The notes below the pieces were generated by a model. That model made no database searches, was not told the DNA's origin, and was given only the letters and a program-made list of their open reading frames with translations. From NCBI GenBank assembly GCA_045106875.1, contig JBGCFK010000246.1, positions 1-13,666 on the forward strand: 13,666 nt of DNA. The letters run 5' to 3'. Source of the stretch: Thermohalobaculum sp045106875 (lineage in GTDB: Bacteria; Pseudomonadota; Alphaproteobacteria; Rhodobacterales; Rhodobacteraceae). The position numbers and the translations under genes were made by a program. Positions 1 through 6,695 of the stretch are shown piece by piece; within the stretch, counting starts at the first letter, position 1, and each line of letters opens with the position of its first letter.

Positions 1-461
1 GTGGTAGTTCCGGTCTGGATGCAGACCGTGGCGCCGTTCAGTTCCTTCGCGGACGTCACGCCCAGCGATTTTGGAACCATGAAGCCCTGACCGTCATAGT
101 AGTTCACGCCGACGAACTCGAACCCGAGATCGACATCGCGCGAGAACGTCCAGGTGGTGTTGCGTGCAAGCATGTCGATTTCGCCGGAAGCCAGCGCGGT
201 GAAGCGTGTCTTGCCGGTGGTTGGCACGAACTTGACCTTGCTCGCATCGCCGAGAACGGCAGCCGCCACAGCGCGGCAGACCTGTACGTCAAAGCCGGCC
301 CATTCGCCGCTTGCGTCAGGCGCTGCAAAGCCGACCAGACCGGTCGACACGCCGCATTTCAGTTCACCGGCTGCTTTCACGTCGTCCAGCGTCGCGGCGC
401 TGGCCATGCCTGCGGCCAGACCTGCAGCTGCCAGCGTGCCGAAGAAAACGGATGATTTCAT
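1..461 (-). CDS. aapJ: General L-amino acid ABC transporter, periplasmic substrate-binding protein (partial)
   Basis: The first 153 residues of a periplasmic binding protein are present; the rest lies beyond the left edge. The N-terminus MKSSVFFGTLAAAGLAAG followed by MASA is a typical signal peptide with likely cleavage after ASA. The mature part begins TLDDVKAAGELKCGVSTGL and continues with GEWAGFDVQVCRAVAAAVLG and TTGKTRFTALASGEIDMLAR. This is the SBP_bac_3 fold, and the wording of the AapJ/BztA subgroup, which delivers a broad range of L-amino acids to an AapQMP-type permease and ATPase. A good ribosome site (AGAGG) lies about 8 bases before the ATG. The aapQMP partners are expected beyond the window edge and cannot be seen. 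Family assignment is strong; substrate range is inferred from the family. Confidence 0.92.
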   Translation of the reverse strand, partial: MKSSVFFGTLAAAGLAAGMASAATLDDVKAAGELKCGVSTGLVGFAAPDASGEWAGFDVQVCRAVAAAVLGDASKVKFVPTTGKTRFTALASGEIDMLARNTTWTFSRDVDLGFEFVGVNYYDGQGFMVPKSLGVTSAKELNGATVCIQTGTT

Positions 462-550
462 TGTAGACCTCTTTCCTCATCCCCGATTTACGGGATTGGG
501 CGTTTTCGCCCTGGATTGATGTAATGGGGTCACTCCCCATCAGTCACCTT

Positions 551-563
551 GAACAGTCTGTTC
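551..563. promoter_or_regulatory. Perfect palindrome upstream of aapJ, candidate operator
   Basis: GAACA-GTC-TGTTC is a perfect 5+3+5 inverted repeat, about 90 bases upstream of the aapJ start. On the minus strand it is embedded in three similar units (CTGTTGACGG, CTGTGAACAG, CTGTTCAAGG), so the motif is locally repeated. The site suggests a dimeric regulator. It does not match the alphaproteobacterial LexA box, which is a direct GTTC-N7-GTTC repeat. The bound protein is unknown. Confidence 0.3.
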
Positions 564-748
564 ACAGTCCGTCAACAGTATGCAGAGGCATTTTCGGTGG
601 ATTTGCGCGCGACATGCCCATACACGCCTGTTGCGGCGCACAACCGGTCGACAATCTTCCCGAAACGTACAAAATGACGCAACGGAAGCGATGAGGCTGG
701 CAAAAATCACCAGTGTGGCGCGAATCACTTCGTGCAGCTTCAGGTTGC

Positions 749-763
749 TTTTGCGCCGCAAAA
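749..763. promoter_or_regulatory. Perfect 15-base palindrome, candidate operator
   Basis: TTTTGCG-C-CGCAAAA has 7-base arms around one central base. A related but shorter palindrome, TTGCA-AA-TGCAA, lies at 823-834, about 72 bases away centre to centre, or close to seven helical turns. An imperfect TTGCGGCGCACAA sits at 631-643. Sites of the form TTGC...GCAA are common for dimeric helix-turn-helix repressors. Nothing here names the regulator or the target gene. Confidence 0.3.
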
Positions 764-967
764 CTCTTGCCAATCGTCATGTGCGACTCTCGCCGGCGCG
801 CAGCTTCAGCGGCACTGCTGGCTTGCAAATGCAATCAGGTGCGGGTCTCGGCGAATGTGGGCAATCCGTGCCCCGTCGCCCAGCGATACAGTGGATGTCG
901 GCATGTGGCACTCTCAGGACCACACTGCTCGTCGCGGGATTTCCCCAAGCTCCATCGGAACGAGACA

Positions 968-985
968 AGCTGAGTGGTCTCAGCT
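968..985 (-). terminator. Hairpin overlapping the stop codon of the iron-sulfur cryptochrome gene
   Basis: AGCTGAG-TGGT-CTCAGCT is a perfect 7-base stem with a 4-base loop, and the TGA stop (980-982) lies within it. The bases downstream on the minus strand are TTGTCTCGTTCC, only moderately T-rich, so this is at best a weak intrinsic terminator or a 3'-end stabilising structure. Confidence 0.35.
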
Positions 986-2482
986 GTAGCGCTTTCTGAC
1001 ATCATCGGCTGCCCGGCGGATCTCGCTGAGGTCGTCCGGATCCTTGCGATCCAGGTTTCTGATCTGCATGGCCATTCGCCTGTTTGACCGGAATGCGTCG
1101 CCATGATGTGCCAGAAAATCCCAATAGAGCGCAGTGAAAGGACATGCATCCGGACCAGCGCCCTGCTTCGGATTGAACCTGCACCCGGCACAATAGTCTG
1201 ACATTCGGTCGATATAGGCGCCCGAGGCTGTATATGGCTTTGTGCCGACAATACCGCCGTCGCCGTGCTGGCTCATGCCCAGCACATTCGGCAGGCTTAC
1301 CCAGTCCACGGCGTCCAGATACATCTCCATATGCCAATTATGGACCTTGTAGGGATGCGCCCGCCACAAGAGCGCAAAGAGCCCCATGACCATCAGGCGC
1401 TGGATGTGATGGGCGTATCCCGTCTCGACCAATCCCGACAGGCCGTCGGCAAGACAGGCCATGTCAGTCTCGCCAGTCCAGAAGAAACCGGGCAGATCGG
1501 CATCCGCGTCGAGGTGGTCCAGGTCCGCGTAGTCGCGCATTTCGGCCCAGTAGACATTGCGAACAAACTCGCGCCAGCCGAGGATCTGACGCACGAAGCC
1601 TTCCACTGCATTCAGGGGTGCGCCGTCGGACAGGGCGGCAACGGCACGGTCGATCACCTCGCGCGGGTCGAGCATCTTCAGGTTAAGTCCCGTCGATAAC
1701 CGCGAGTGCCAGAGCGTCTGGTGCCCCGTCGCCATGGCATCCTGGTAGTCACCGAAATGGATCAGACGCTCCTTGATGAACTGATCCAGATGCGCAAGCG
1801 CCTGACGTCGCGTGACGGGCTCGGCGAACCCCTCGGCAGATCCGGGAGCGTCGGGGAACATGCGTTCGACCATGGACATCACGTCTCTGGTGATCTCGTC
1901 GGGCTCGGAATGCGGGCGCCCCGGCGTGAATCCCGGTCCGTCCCGGCCAAAGCTGCGGCGATTGTCCTGATCGAAGTTCCACTGTCCGCCGGCAGGGTCG
2001 TTGCCCTCCATCAGCAAACCTGTCTCGCGCCGTTGCCAACGGTAGAAATCCTCGAGGATCACGCGCTTGCGGCTGGACTTCCAGTCGGCGAACGCATCGG
2101 GTCTGGTCAGGAAGTGGCCATCTTCGTGGACATGGAGGTCCGGGAAGCGATCTTGCAGTGCCGCCAGAACCCGGTGATCACCGGGCCTCGTGACCTGGCG
2201 TGTTTCCGCGTCATGTCTGGCTATGCCATCGCCTAGGGTCTCGGCCGGATCGTCGCCGTCGATCGCGTGGTAATGCACTGTCCAGCCTTTTTCTTGCAAT
2301 GCATCCCGGAAGTGCCGCATCGCGGAGAAGAAGAGGACGAGGCGCTTCTTGTGTTGGCGCAGATAGCCTGCCTCTTCACGGGCCTCGACCATGACCACGG
2401 AGTCCTGACCTGGGTCCATCCCGTCAAACAACCCGGCATTGATATCCAGCTGGTCACCCAGAACGATCAGAAGATGGCGCAT
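980..2482 (-). CDS. Iron-sulfur bacterial cryptochrome / (6-4) photolyase (FeS-BCP family)
   Basis: A 500-residue protein of the family of Agrobacterium PhrB and Rhodobacter CryB, which bind FAD, a lumazine antenna and a 4Fe-4S cluster and repair (6-4) photoproducts with light. The N-terminus MRHLLIVLGDQLDINAGLFD is typical. The four cluster cysteines are C343, C431, C434 and C447; their spacings of 88, 3 and 13 are exactly those of PhrB C350, C438, C441 and C454. The HHxxR motif of (6-4) repair enzymes is present as H358, H359, R362 at the same -7 offset. The start is ATG 2482; the frame stays open to 2581, but that extension would overlap the DUF2256 gene, whose stop is only 7 bases upstream. 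It is the last gene of the photolyase operon. Repair is the likelier role because HHxxR is kept, but a CryB-like signalling role is possible. Confidence 0.95.
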   Translation of the reverse strand: MRHLLIVLGDQLDINAGLFDGMDPGQDSVVMVEAREEAGYLRQHKKRLVLFFSAMRHFRDALQEKGWTVHYHAIDGDDPAETLGDGIARHDAETRQVTRPGDHRVLAALQDRFPDLHVHEDGHFLTRPDAFADWKSSRKRVILEDFYRWQRRETGLLMEGNDPAGGQWNFDQDNRRSFGRDGPGFTPGRPHSEPDEITRDVMSMVERMFPDAPGSAEGFAEPVTRRQALAHLDQFIKERLIHFGDYQDAMATGHQTLWHSRLSTGLNLKMLDPREVIDRAVAALSDGAPLNAVEGFVRQILGWREFVRNVYWAEMRDYADLDHLDADADLPGFFWTGETDMACLADGLSGLVETGYAHHIQRLMVMGLFALLWRAHPYKVHNWHMEMYLDAVDWVSLPNVLGMSQHGDGGIVGTKPYTASGAYIDRMSDYCAGCRFNPKQGAGPDACPFTALYWDFLAHHGDAFRSNRRMAMQIRNLDRKDPDDLSEIRRAADDVRKRYS

Positions 2483-2489
2483 CGTGGGT

Positions 2490-2645
2490 TCAGGTCCTGC
2501 CCGCACGCGCGGCGCGGCGGCAACGGTCCGAGCAATAGCGCACTTCTTCCCATATCGCGGCCCACTTCCTGCGCCATGCAAACGGGCGACGGCATTGGGC
2601 GCAATCTTTTTGCGGCAGATCGGATTTTCGGCGCATCTTGGGCAT
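2490..2645 (-). CDS. DUF2256 family small Cys4 protein
   Basis: A 51-residue protein with the DUF2256 signature: C15-x2-C18, RPFAWRRKW (20-28), W32, then YCSDRC with C38 and C42. The paired cysteines look like a zinc- or iron-binding knuckle, and the rest is rich in arginine and lysine, which suggests contact with nucleic acid. No biochemical function is established that I know of; the family is commonly found beside cryptochrome/photolyase genes, as here. The chosen start is ATG 2645; ATG 2636 or TTG 2678 are possible, and none has a strong ribosome site. It lies 51 bases after the photolyase gene and 7 bases before the iron-sulfur cryptochrome gene, so it is translated within the same operon. 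Confidence 0.85.
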   Translation of the reverse strand: MPKMRRKSDLPQKDCAQCRRPFAWRRKWAAIWEEVRYCSDRCRRAARAGRT

Positions 2646-2696
2646 GACGGGCAAATAGCGCAGCTTGAGCGGGGTCAAGTGCGCGGGCGCGCGCGC

Positions 2697-4202
2697 CTAC
2701 AGATCCAGTCCAAGCTGCGGATCGTCCTTGGGCGGATCCTCTTCGCGGAGCCTGCGTCGGGAGGCATGTTTGCGCACAACCCGGTTCTGCTCATTCTTGA
2801 AGTTGCCGGACCTGCGGACAGCATAGACCTTTTCTTTTGCAACCTTTGCAGATTTCGTCGGATCGACGATGGGTGCGGGATAGTCCTTGCCGATCTCGCA
2901 ACCGGTTTCTGTCTGTTCCATCGCCGTCAGTTTCCACGGCTCGTGGATCAGCGGCGCGGGAACGTCGGCCAGTTCGGGCACCCATCGGCGTATGAAGGTG
3001 CCGTCCGGATCCAGATCCTGGCTCTGCTTTATGGGGTTGTAGACCCGCATGGTGTTGATGCCGGTCACACCGGACTGCATCTGGCACTGGCTCCAGTGGA
3101 TGCCCGGCTCGTAATCCGTGAAAAGCTGCGCCAGCCCCGGCCCGAAGGCCCTCCAGTCAAGCCAGAGGTGATAGGCCGCAACCGAGACACACATTGCGCG
3201 CATCCGGAAATTTAGCCAGCCCGTGGCATCGAGCGCGCGCATACTGGCGTCGACCATCGGCATGCCGGTGCGCCCGGTCAGCCACGCCTCGAGATGATCC
3301 TCGTTGTGATCGCCCTCGCGCAGTCCCTCGTATGCAGGGTGCATGCACTGCGTTTCGATCCCCGGTTCGTCCTCCAGCTTCTGCATGAAGTGGCAGCGCC
3401 AGTGGAGGCGGGAGATGAAGCTGTCGATGGACTTTGTGAAGGCGCTGCCGGGCGCGTGATTTCTCCGCGCGGTGCGGGCCGCATGGAGCGCCTCGCGCGT
3501 CGAGATCGTTCCCAGTGCCAGATGCGGTGAAAGGCGTGAACAGGCATCATAGGCTGTCAGGGGAGAGGACATCTCCTTGCGATAGTTCTCGCCCCGCGTG
3601 CTGAGGAAACTGTCCAGCAATCGCCGCGCAGGCGTCGGGCCGGCAGGTGTCTCCTCGCAATCGTCATCGTCAAGATCCAGCAGCCGCTCCGATATGACCT
3701 TTCCCGGTACAACGCCATGCGCAAGCAGGCCCGGAGGGGAGGGCAGGGGCGGCGAGGACATGCGCTGATCCCATTGTTCGGCCCAACCGTCACGTGTTTT
3801 CAGCCGCCGGACGACCCCGGCATTGGGAAATTCGTGCCAGGGCACCTTGTGTTCCCGTGCCCACGCGTCAACAGCGAGGTCGCGCGCATAGGTCCAGGCA
3901 TCCCCGGTTTCCTCGTGAGACCAGAGCGCCATCTCCTGTGATGTCTGGCGCAGTTCCTCGAGCACATCAGTGACGTTGCCAACCCGAACGACAAGCGGAG
4001 CGCCCAGAACTGCCAGTTGCGCACGCAGAGCGGCAAGCGCGCGGGCAACGAAACGCCATTGGCGCGCGCTGGATGTAGCCTGCGCCCAATAATCCGGTTC
4101 GATCACATAGAGCGGTATAACCATACCTTCGACCGCCGCCATGGTCAGCGGCAGGTGATCGGACGCACGCAAATCGCGTTTGAACCATACAACATTCAGC
4201 AA
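2697..4202 (-). CDS. Cryptochrome/DNA photolyase family protein with non-canonical FAD pocket
   Basis: A 501-residue flavoprotein. The N-terminal DNA_photolyase antenna domain starts MLNVVWFKRDLRASDHLPL. The C-terminal FAD-binding domain shows SRLSPHLALGTIS (222-234), TGMPMVDASMRALDATGWLN (312-331) and RVYNPIKQSQDLDPDGTFIR (386-405). The family absorbs blue light and repairs pyrimidine dimers or signals. Reading it gap-free against my memory of E. coli photolyase from W359 (here W350) and D372 (D363), the flavin-contacting N378 becomes H369, and the proximal triad Trp W382 becomes C373. The residue at W306 is also not Trp. This form (EPGIHxSQ...QSG) characterises a bacterial subfamily whose activity I cannot name. 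The start is TTG at 4202, backed by AAGGAG 7 bases upstream with no nearby ATG. It is the first gene of the three-gene light operon. Confidence 0.93.
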   Translation of the reverse strand: MLNVVWFKRDLRASDHLPLTMAAVEGMVIPLYVIEPDYWAQATSSARQWRFVARALAALRAQLAVLGAPLVVRVGNVTDVLEELRQTSQEMALWSHEETGDAWTYARDLAVDAWAREHKVPWHEFPNAGVVRRLKTRDGWAEQWDQRMSSPPLPSPPGLLAHGVVPGKVISERLLDLDDDDCEETPAGPTPARRLLDSFLSTRGENYRKEMSSPLTAYDACSRLSPHLALGTISTREALHAARTARRNHAPGSAFTKSIDSFISRLHWRCHFMQKLEDEPGIETQCMHPAYEGLREGDHNEDHLEAWLTGRTGMPMVDASMRALDATGWLNFRMRAMCVSVAAYHLWLDWRAFGPGLAQLFTDYEPGIHWSQCQMQSGVTGINTMRVYNPIKQSQDLDPDGTFIRRWVPELADVPAPLIHEPWKLTAMEQTETGCEIGKDYPAPIVDPTKSAKVAKEKVYAVRRSGNFKNEQNRVVRKHASRRRLREEDPPKDDPQLGLDL

Positions 4203-4209
4203 ACGGTCT

Positions 4210-4215
4210 CTCCTT
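4210..4215 (-). promoter_or_regulatory. Strong ribosome binding site fixing a TTG start for the photolyase gene
   Basis: On the minus strand AAGGAG is followed by 7 bases and then TTG CTG AAT GTT GTA TGG TTC. Translation from this TTG gives the conserved N-terminus MLNVVWFKRD, and no ATG in the frame lies close by, so the site decides the start. Confidence 0.8.
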
Positions 4216-4282
4216 AACAGATGGAATGAGAGCCGCGAGCCTTATGGTCAAGCAGGTATGTTTAAATTATGGACGCCTGTGA

Positions 4283-4609
4283 TTAATCCGCTTCTGTGAA
4301 CAACTGCGCCTTTGCTTCTGCCATAAGGGCAACCATCTTCTCGCGGATCTCGGTTTCGGCCACATCGATGGCCTTGGCGCTCAGATCACCAGACACCTTG
4401 CGGTAGACGTCCTCATCGCCTGCCTCCTCGAAATCGGCGGCAACGACTTCCTTGGCGTAGGAGTCGGCGGCATCGCCGGTCAGACCCATTTTCTCGGCAG
4501 TCCAGAGACCCAGCAGCTTGTTGCGCCGGGCTTCGGCCTTGAACTGCATCTCTGCGTCGTGGGCGAACTTGGATTCGAAGGCGCGTTCGCGATCGTCGAA
4601 GGAAGTCAT
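4283..4609 (-). CDS. F1F0-ATPase inhibitor subunit zeta (DUF1476 family)
   Basis: A 108-residue, highly charged, mainly helical protein beginning MTSFDDRERAFESKFAHDAE and continuing with KAEARRNKLLGLWTAEKMGL. This is the alphaproteobacterial DUF1476 family, whose Paracoccus member is the zeta subunit that inserts its N-terminal helix into F1 and blocks ATP hydrolysis. The length agrees with the family (just over 100 residues). A ribosome site AAAGGG lies about 10 bases before the ATG. It stands upstream of and in the same direction as the photolyase operon, with an 80-base gap in which I see no clear terminator, so read-through is possible. The short intergenic stretch before it (4610-4759) contains a palindrome CCACGTGG at 4666-4673 but no convincing promoter hexamers. 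No ATP synthase genes are nearby, as is usual for this gene. Confidence 0.95.
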   Translation of the reverse strand: MTSFDDRERAFESKFAHDAEMQFKAEARRNKLLGLWTAEKMGLTGDAADSYAKEVVAADFEEAGDEDVYRKVSGDLSAKAIDVAETEIREKMVALMAEAKAQLFTEAD

Positions 4610-4759
4610 GGCTGGTCTACCCTTTATCAGTCTGGCGTTGTGTTCCTTTCATGTAGGTATCGCGTCCACGTGGCAACAAGGTGACAAAACGCCCGGCGGC
4701 CGGTGGTGTCAGGCCATTGCATTGCTGGACAGAATCGCAGGCGCGTGGTTCGGTCAGTC

Positions 4760-5722
4760 ATGCAGGGCGGTCGAAATCTACTGCGCAGCTTCCGGGGTGC
4801 CGGGATCTGTATGGGCACCGCGCTCGCGATCTGGGCTGCGGCACCGATCCCTCTGTCTGCCAAAAAGGCTGGAGAGGACCGTCAGCGCACGGTCCAAGGC
4901 GAGACATTGCCGCGCCAGTCTGTCCCGCCGACCGAGGATATCTATCGCGCGCAGGTGCTGCTGGGTACGACGCTTGGCATCTTCTGGCACGAGTTCGGCC
5001 ATGCTCTGATCGGCGAAACCGGCTTGCCTGCAACGGGGCCCGAGGAAGATGTGGCGGACGGTTTCTCGGCATTCGTCTTGAGCGCAGCTGTGGAGGAAAG
5101 CGGTATCGCGGCGGAAGAGCAGGCCTTTATGGCGCAGGTCGTGAAGTACTCGGCGTTGCTTTGGTACTATGTTGCAGAGCAGCGTGAGAAGTCCGGGCAG
5201 AAACAACCCTGGCAGGACGAGCACGCGCCTGACATGAAGAGGTTCCGTAATTCGTTCTGCATCATCTATGGGTCGAATCCGGCACGCCATGAGGCGATTG
5301 CACAGCAGGTTGGCTTGTCCGAGCGTACGCGTGCGCGCTGCGAAACCGAGTATGCCAAGCGCTACCGTGCGTGGGAGACGATCCTGAAGACGGTGTCCCG
5401 TGATCTGGGTCCGAACGCTGAAGGCGTGTATCCTGCGAGTGCGCCCGGCGGCAGGATCCTGCTCAGCTTCGAGGCGCCCGGATCTGTGACAGGCAAGACG
5501 GTGGTGCGGCTTCTGAACGATACGGGAATCATGACGCACATGATGGCCGAGATGGAACGGCTGTTCGTATGGCCTCGGGATCTGAGCGTGGTGTTCCGCG
5601 ATTGCGACCTTCCGAATGCCTGGTATGATCCAAAGGCGGGATCGGTGACCTTGTGCTATTCGCTGATCGAGCAGCTTTCCGGGCTGATCTTCAGATCCGA
5701 GGGACGCGCATGGAATGGTTGA
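4760..5722 (+). CDS. DUF4344 family exported zinc metallopeptidase (putative)
   Basis: A 320-residue protein. The N-terminus has basic residues then a hydrophobic stretch (GICMGTALAIWAAAPIPLSA, 15-34), read as a signal peptide. A zinc-binding HEFGH motif occupies residues 77-81 and is followed by GPEEDVADGF (93-102), whose acidic residues sit where DUF4344 proteins have their third metal ligand (usually written GREEDAAD). The remainder, including NAWYDPKAGSVTLCYSLIEQ, matches the C-terminal part of that family. The substrate is unknown and I propose none. The start is uncertain: ATG 4760 gives a clean signal peptide but has only a weak ribosome site, and GTG 4703 would add 19 residues. It ends 108 bases before purC, which has its own likely promoter. 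Confidence 0.85.
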   Translation: MQGGRNLLRSFRGAGICMGTALAIWAAAPIPLSAKKAGEDRQRTVQGETLPRQSVPPTEDIYRAQVLLGTTLGIFWHEFGHALIGETGLPATGPEEDVADGFSAFVLSAAVEESGIAAEEQAFMAQVVKYSALLWYYVAEQREKSGQKQPWQDEHAPDMKRFRNSFCIIYGSNPARHEAIAQQVGLSERTRARCETEYAKRYRAWETILKTVSRDLGPNAEGVYPASAPGGRILLSFEAPGSVTGKTVVRLLNDTGIMTHMMAEMERLFVWPRDLSVVFRDCDLPNAWYDPKAGSVTLCYSLIEQLSGLIFRSEGRAWNG

Positions 5723-5747
5723 GCGTCGCCGAGGCACCACCCCTTGC

Positions 5748-5776
5748 TTGGCAAACGCATGTGCACCGCGTATACG
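5748..5776 (+). promoter_or_regulatory. purC: Sigma70-like promoter for purC
   Basis: TTGGCA (5748-5753), a 17-base spacer and TATACG (5771-5776) match the -35/-10 consensus at 5 of 6 and 4 of 6 positions with ideal spacing. It lies just after the DUF4344 stop, with predicted transcript start near 5783 and a leader of about 48 bases. Confidence 0.5.
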
Positions 5777-5787
5777 CCGCAAAAACA

Positions 5788-5806
5788 AAGGGTGGAGCGC
5801 ACCCTT
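5788..5806 (+). promoter_or_regulatory. Hairpin in the purC leader
   Basis: AAGGGTG-GAGCG-CACCCTT forms a perfect 7-base stem with a 5-base loop, between the proposed promoter and the purC ribosome site (GGAG at 5821-5824). No T-run follows it, so it is not an obvious terminator, and it does not look like a known riboswitch. It may act on mRNA stability or be bound by a regulator. Confidence 0.35.
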
Positions 5807-5830
5807 CTCCCCACCAGATCGGAGCACATG

Positions 5831-6592
5831 ATGGCACGTCGCAGGATGGTCTATGAAGGCAAGGCGAAGATCCTCTACGAGGGTCCTGAGCCGGGCACGC
5901 TTGTGCAGTACTTCAAGGACGATGCGACGGCCTTCAACGCCGAGAAGCACGATGTGATCGACGGCAAGGGTGTGCTGAACAACCGGATCTCCGAGCATGT
6001 GATGCTGGCGCTGACCGGGATTGGCGTGCCAAATCACTTTATCAAACGCCTCAACATGCGGGAGCAGCTGATCCGCGCGGTCGAGATCATTCCACTGGAG
6101 GTCGTGGTGCGAAACGTCGCTGCCGGATCCATGTCGAAACGGCTTGGCATAGACGAAGGCACACAATTGCCCCGCCCGATCATCGAGTTCTACCTGAAAG
6201 ATGACGCCCTTGGCGATCCTATTGTCTCTGAAGAGCATGTCATCGCCTTCAATTGGGCCGCTCAGCAGGATATTGACGACATGATCAGCCTTGCGCTGCG
6301 CGTGAACGATTTTCTGTCCGGCCTGTTCCACGGGGTCGGCATCAAGCTGGTGGACTTCAAGATCGAGTGTGGCCGGATCTTCGAAGGCGATTTCCAGCGG
6401 ATCATTCTTGCGGACGAGATCTCGCCTGACAGTTGCCGTCTATGGGACGTCAAGACGGGGCAGAAGCTGGACAAGGATGTGTTCCGGCGGGATCTGGGCT
6501 CCTTGACGGACGCCTATACCGAAGTCGCGCGGCGGCTTGGGATCCTGCCTGAGAATGGCAAGATTACCGGTGGGCCGAAACTGGTCCACTGA
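5831..6592 (+). CDS. purC: Phosphoribosylaminoimidazole-succinocarboxamide synthase (SAICAR synthetase)
   Basis: A 253-residue cytosolic enzyme that joins CAIR and L-aspartate with ATP to make SAICAR in purine synthesis. Signatures are RRRMVYEGKAKILYEGP near the start (ATP site), EIIPLEVVVRNVAAGSMSKR (the SAICAR synthetase signature), IKLVDFKIECGR, and ILADEISPDSCRLWD containing the DEISPDS motif. The start is ATG 5831 with GGAG 6 bases upstream; the adjacent ATG 5828 would be only 3 bases from it. The gene follows DUF4344, with zeta divergent further upstream. In many Rhodobacterales I expect purS and purQ after purC; here the next genes are the oppositely oriented redox module instead. Length and all signatures are intact. 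Confidence 0.97.
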   Translation: MARRRMVYEGKAKILYEGPEPGTLVQYFKDDATAFNAEKHDVIDGKGVLNNRISEHVMLALTGIGVPNHFIKRLNMREQLIRAVEIIPLEVVVRNVAAGSMSKRLGIDEGTQLPRPIIEFYLKDDALGDPIVSEEHVIAFNWAAQQDIDDMISLALRVNDFLSGLFHGVGIKLVDFKIECGRIFEGDFQRIILADEISPDSCRLWDVKTGQKLDKDVFRRDLGSLTDAYTEVARRLGILPENGKITGGPKLVH

Positions 6593-6615
6593 GCCGCAAG
6601 GTGTTCTGTGACCTC

Positions 6616-6681
6616 TGGCCCGTTCCGGGCCACGCAGAGGCTCTGCCTCCGCACCTCCGAGGTATTTCCGGCAAGATGAAG
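6616..6681 (+). repeat. Two-hairpin intergenic repeat, copy 1
   Basis: After purC come hairpin TGGCCCG-TTC-CGGGCCA (6616-6632), palindrome GCAGAGGCTCTGC (6634-6646), and a 25-base core running CCGAGGTATTTC to GCAAGATGAAG (6657-6681). The core matches copy 2 (13495-13519, opposite strand) at 23 of 25 bases, and both copies carry two hairpins on the same side with different stem sequences. It lies between convergent genes, so the hairpins may also serve as a terminator. I recognise the core as a type common in Rhodobacteraceae intergenic DNA. Confidence 0.6.
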
Positions 6682-6695
6682 ACAGGATAAACGCG

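Larger units (their letters stand above)
462..979. other. Long intergenic region without a supported gene; operator-like palindromes
   Basis: About 520 bases separate aapJ (minus) from the stop of the iron-sulfur cryptochrome gene (minus). The open frames here (up to 139 codons) overlap each other on both strands, lack convincing ribosome sites and resemble no family I know, so I do not call a gene. The region should carry the aapJ promoter. Visible structure: a hairpin GGGCG-TTTT-CGCCC at 498-511; an inverted repeat ATGGGG-5-CCCCAT at 524-540; a palindrome GAACA-GTC-TGTTC at 551-563; TTTTGCG-C-CGCAAAA at 749-763; and TTGCA-AA-TGCAA at 823-834. No promoter hexamers are convincing. Confidence 0.6.

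Noticed and set aside
551..563. SOS (LexA) box reading of GAACAGTCTGTTC
   Set aside because: Alphaproteobacterial LexA sites are direct repeats GTTC-N7-GTTC; this is an inverted repeat, and aapJ is not an SOS gene.
540..780. Small minus-strand frames (TTG 773 or ATG 780) with a hydrophobic stretch
   Set aside because: Neither has a convincing ribosome site and the two frames compete; the hydrophobic run in the first is short and followed by arginine-rich sequence.
580..999. 139-codon plus-strand frame in the intergenic region
   Set aside because: No ribosome site, no family resemblance, overlaps several equally long frames, and extends into the coding end of the iron-sulfur cryptochrome gene.
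2439..3215. 258-codon open frame on the plus strand
   Set aside because: Antisense to the photolyase, DUF2256 and start of the iron-sulfur cryptochrome gene, which have clear family motifs; no ribosome site or known motif of its own.
4778..6331. 517-codon open frame on the minus strand
   Set aside because: It runs antisense across the DUF4344 gene and purC, has no recognisable domain and is rich in Arg/His as expected from the reverse of high-GC genes.
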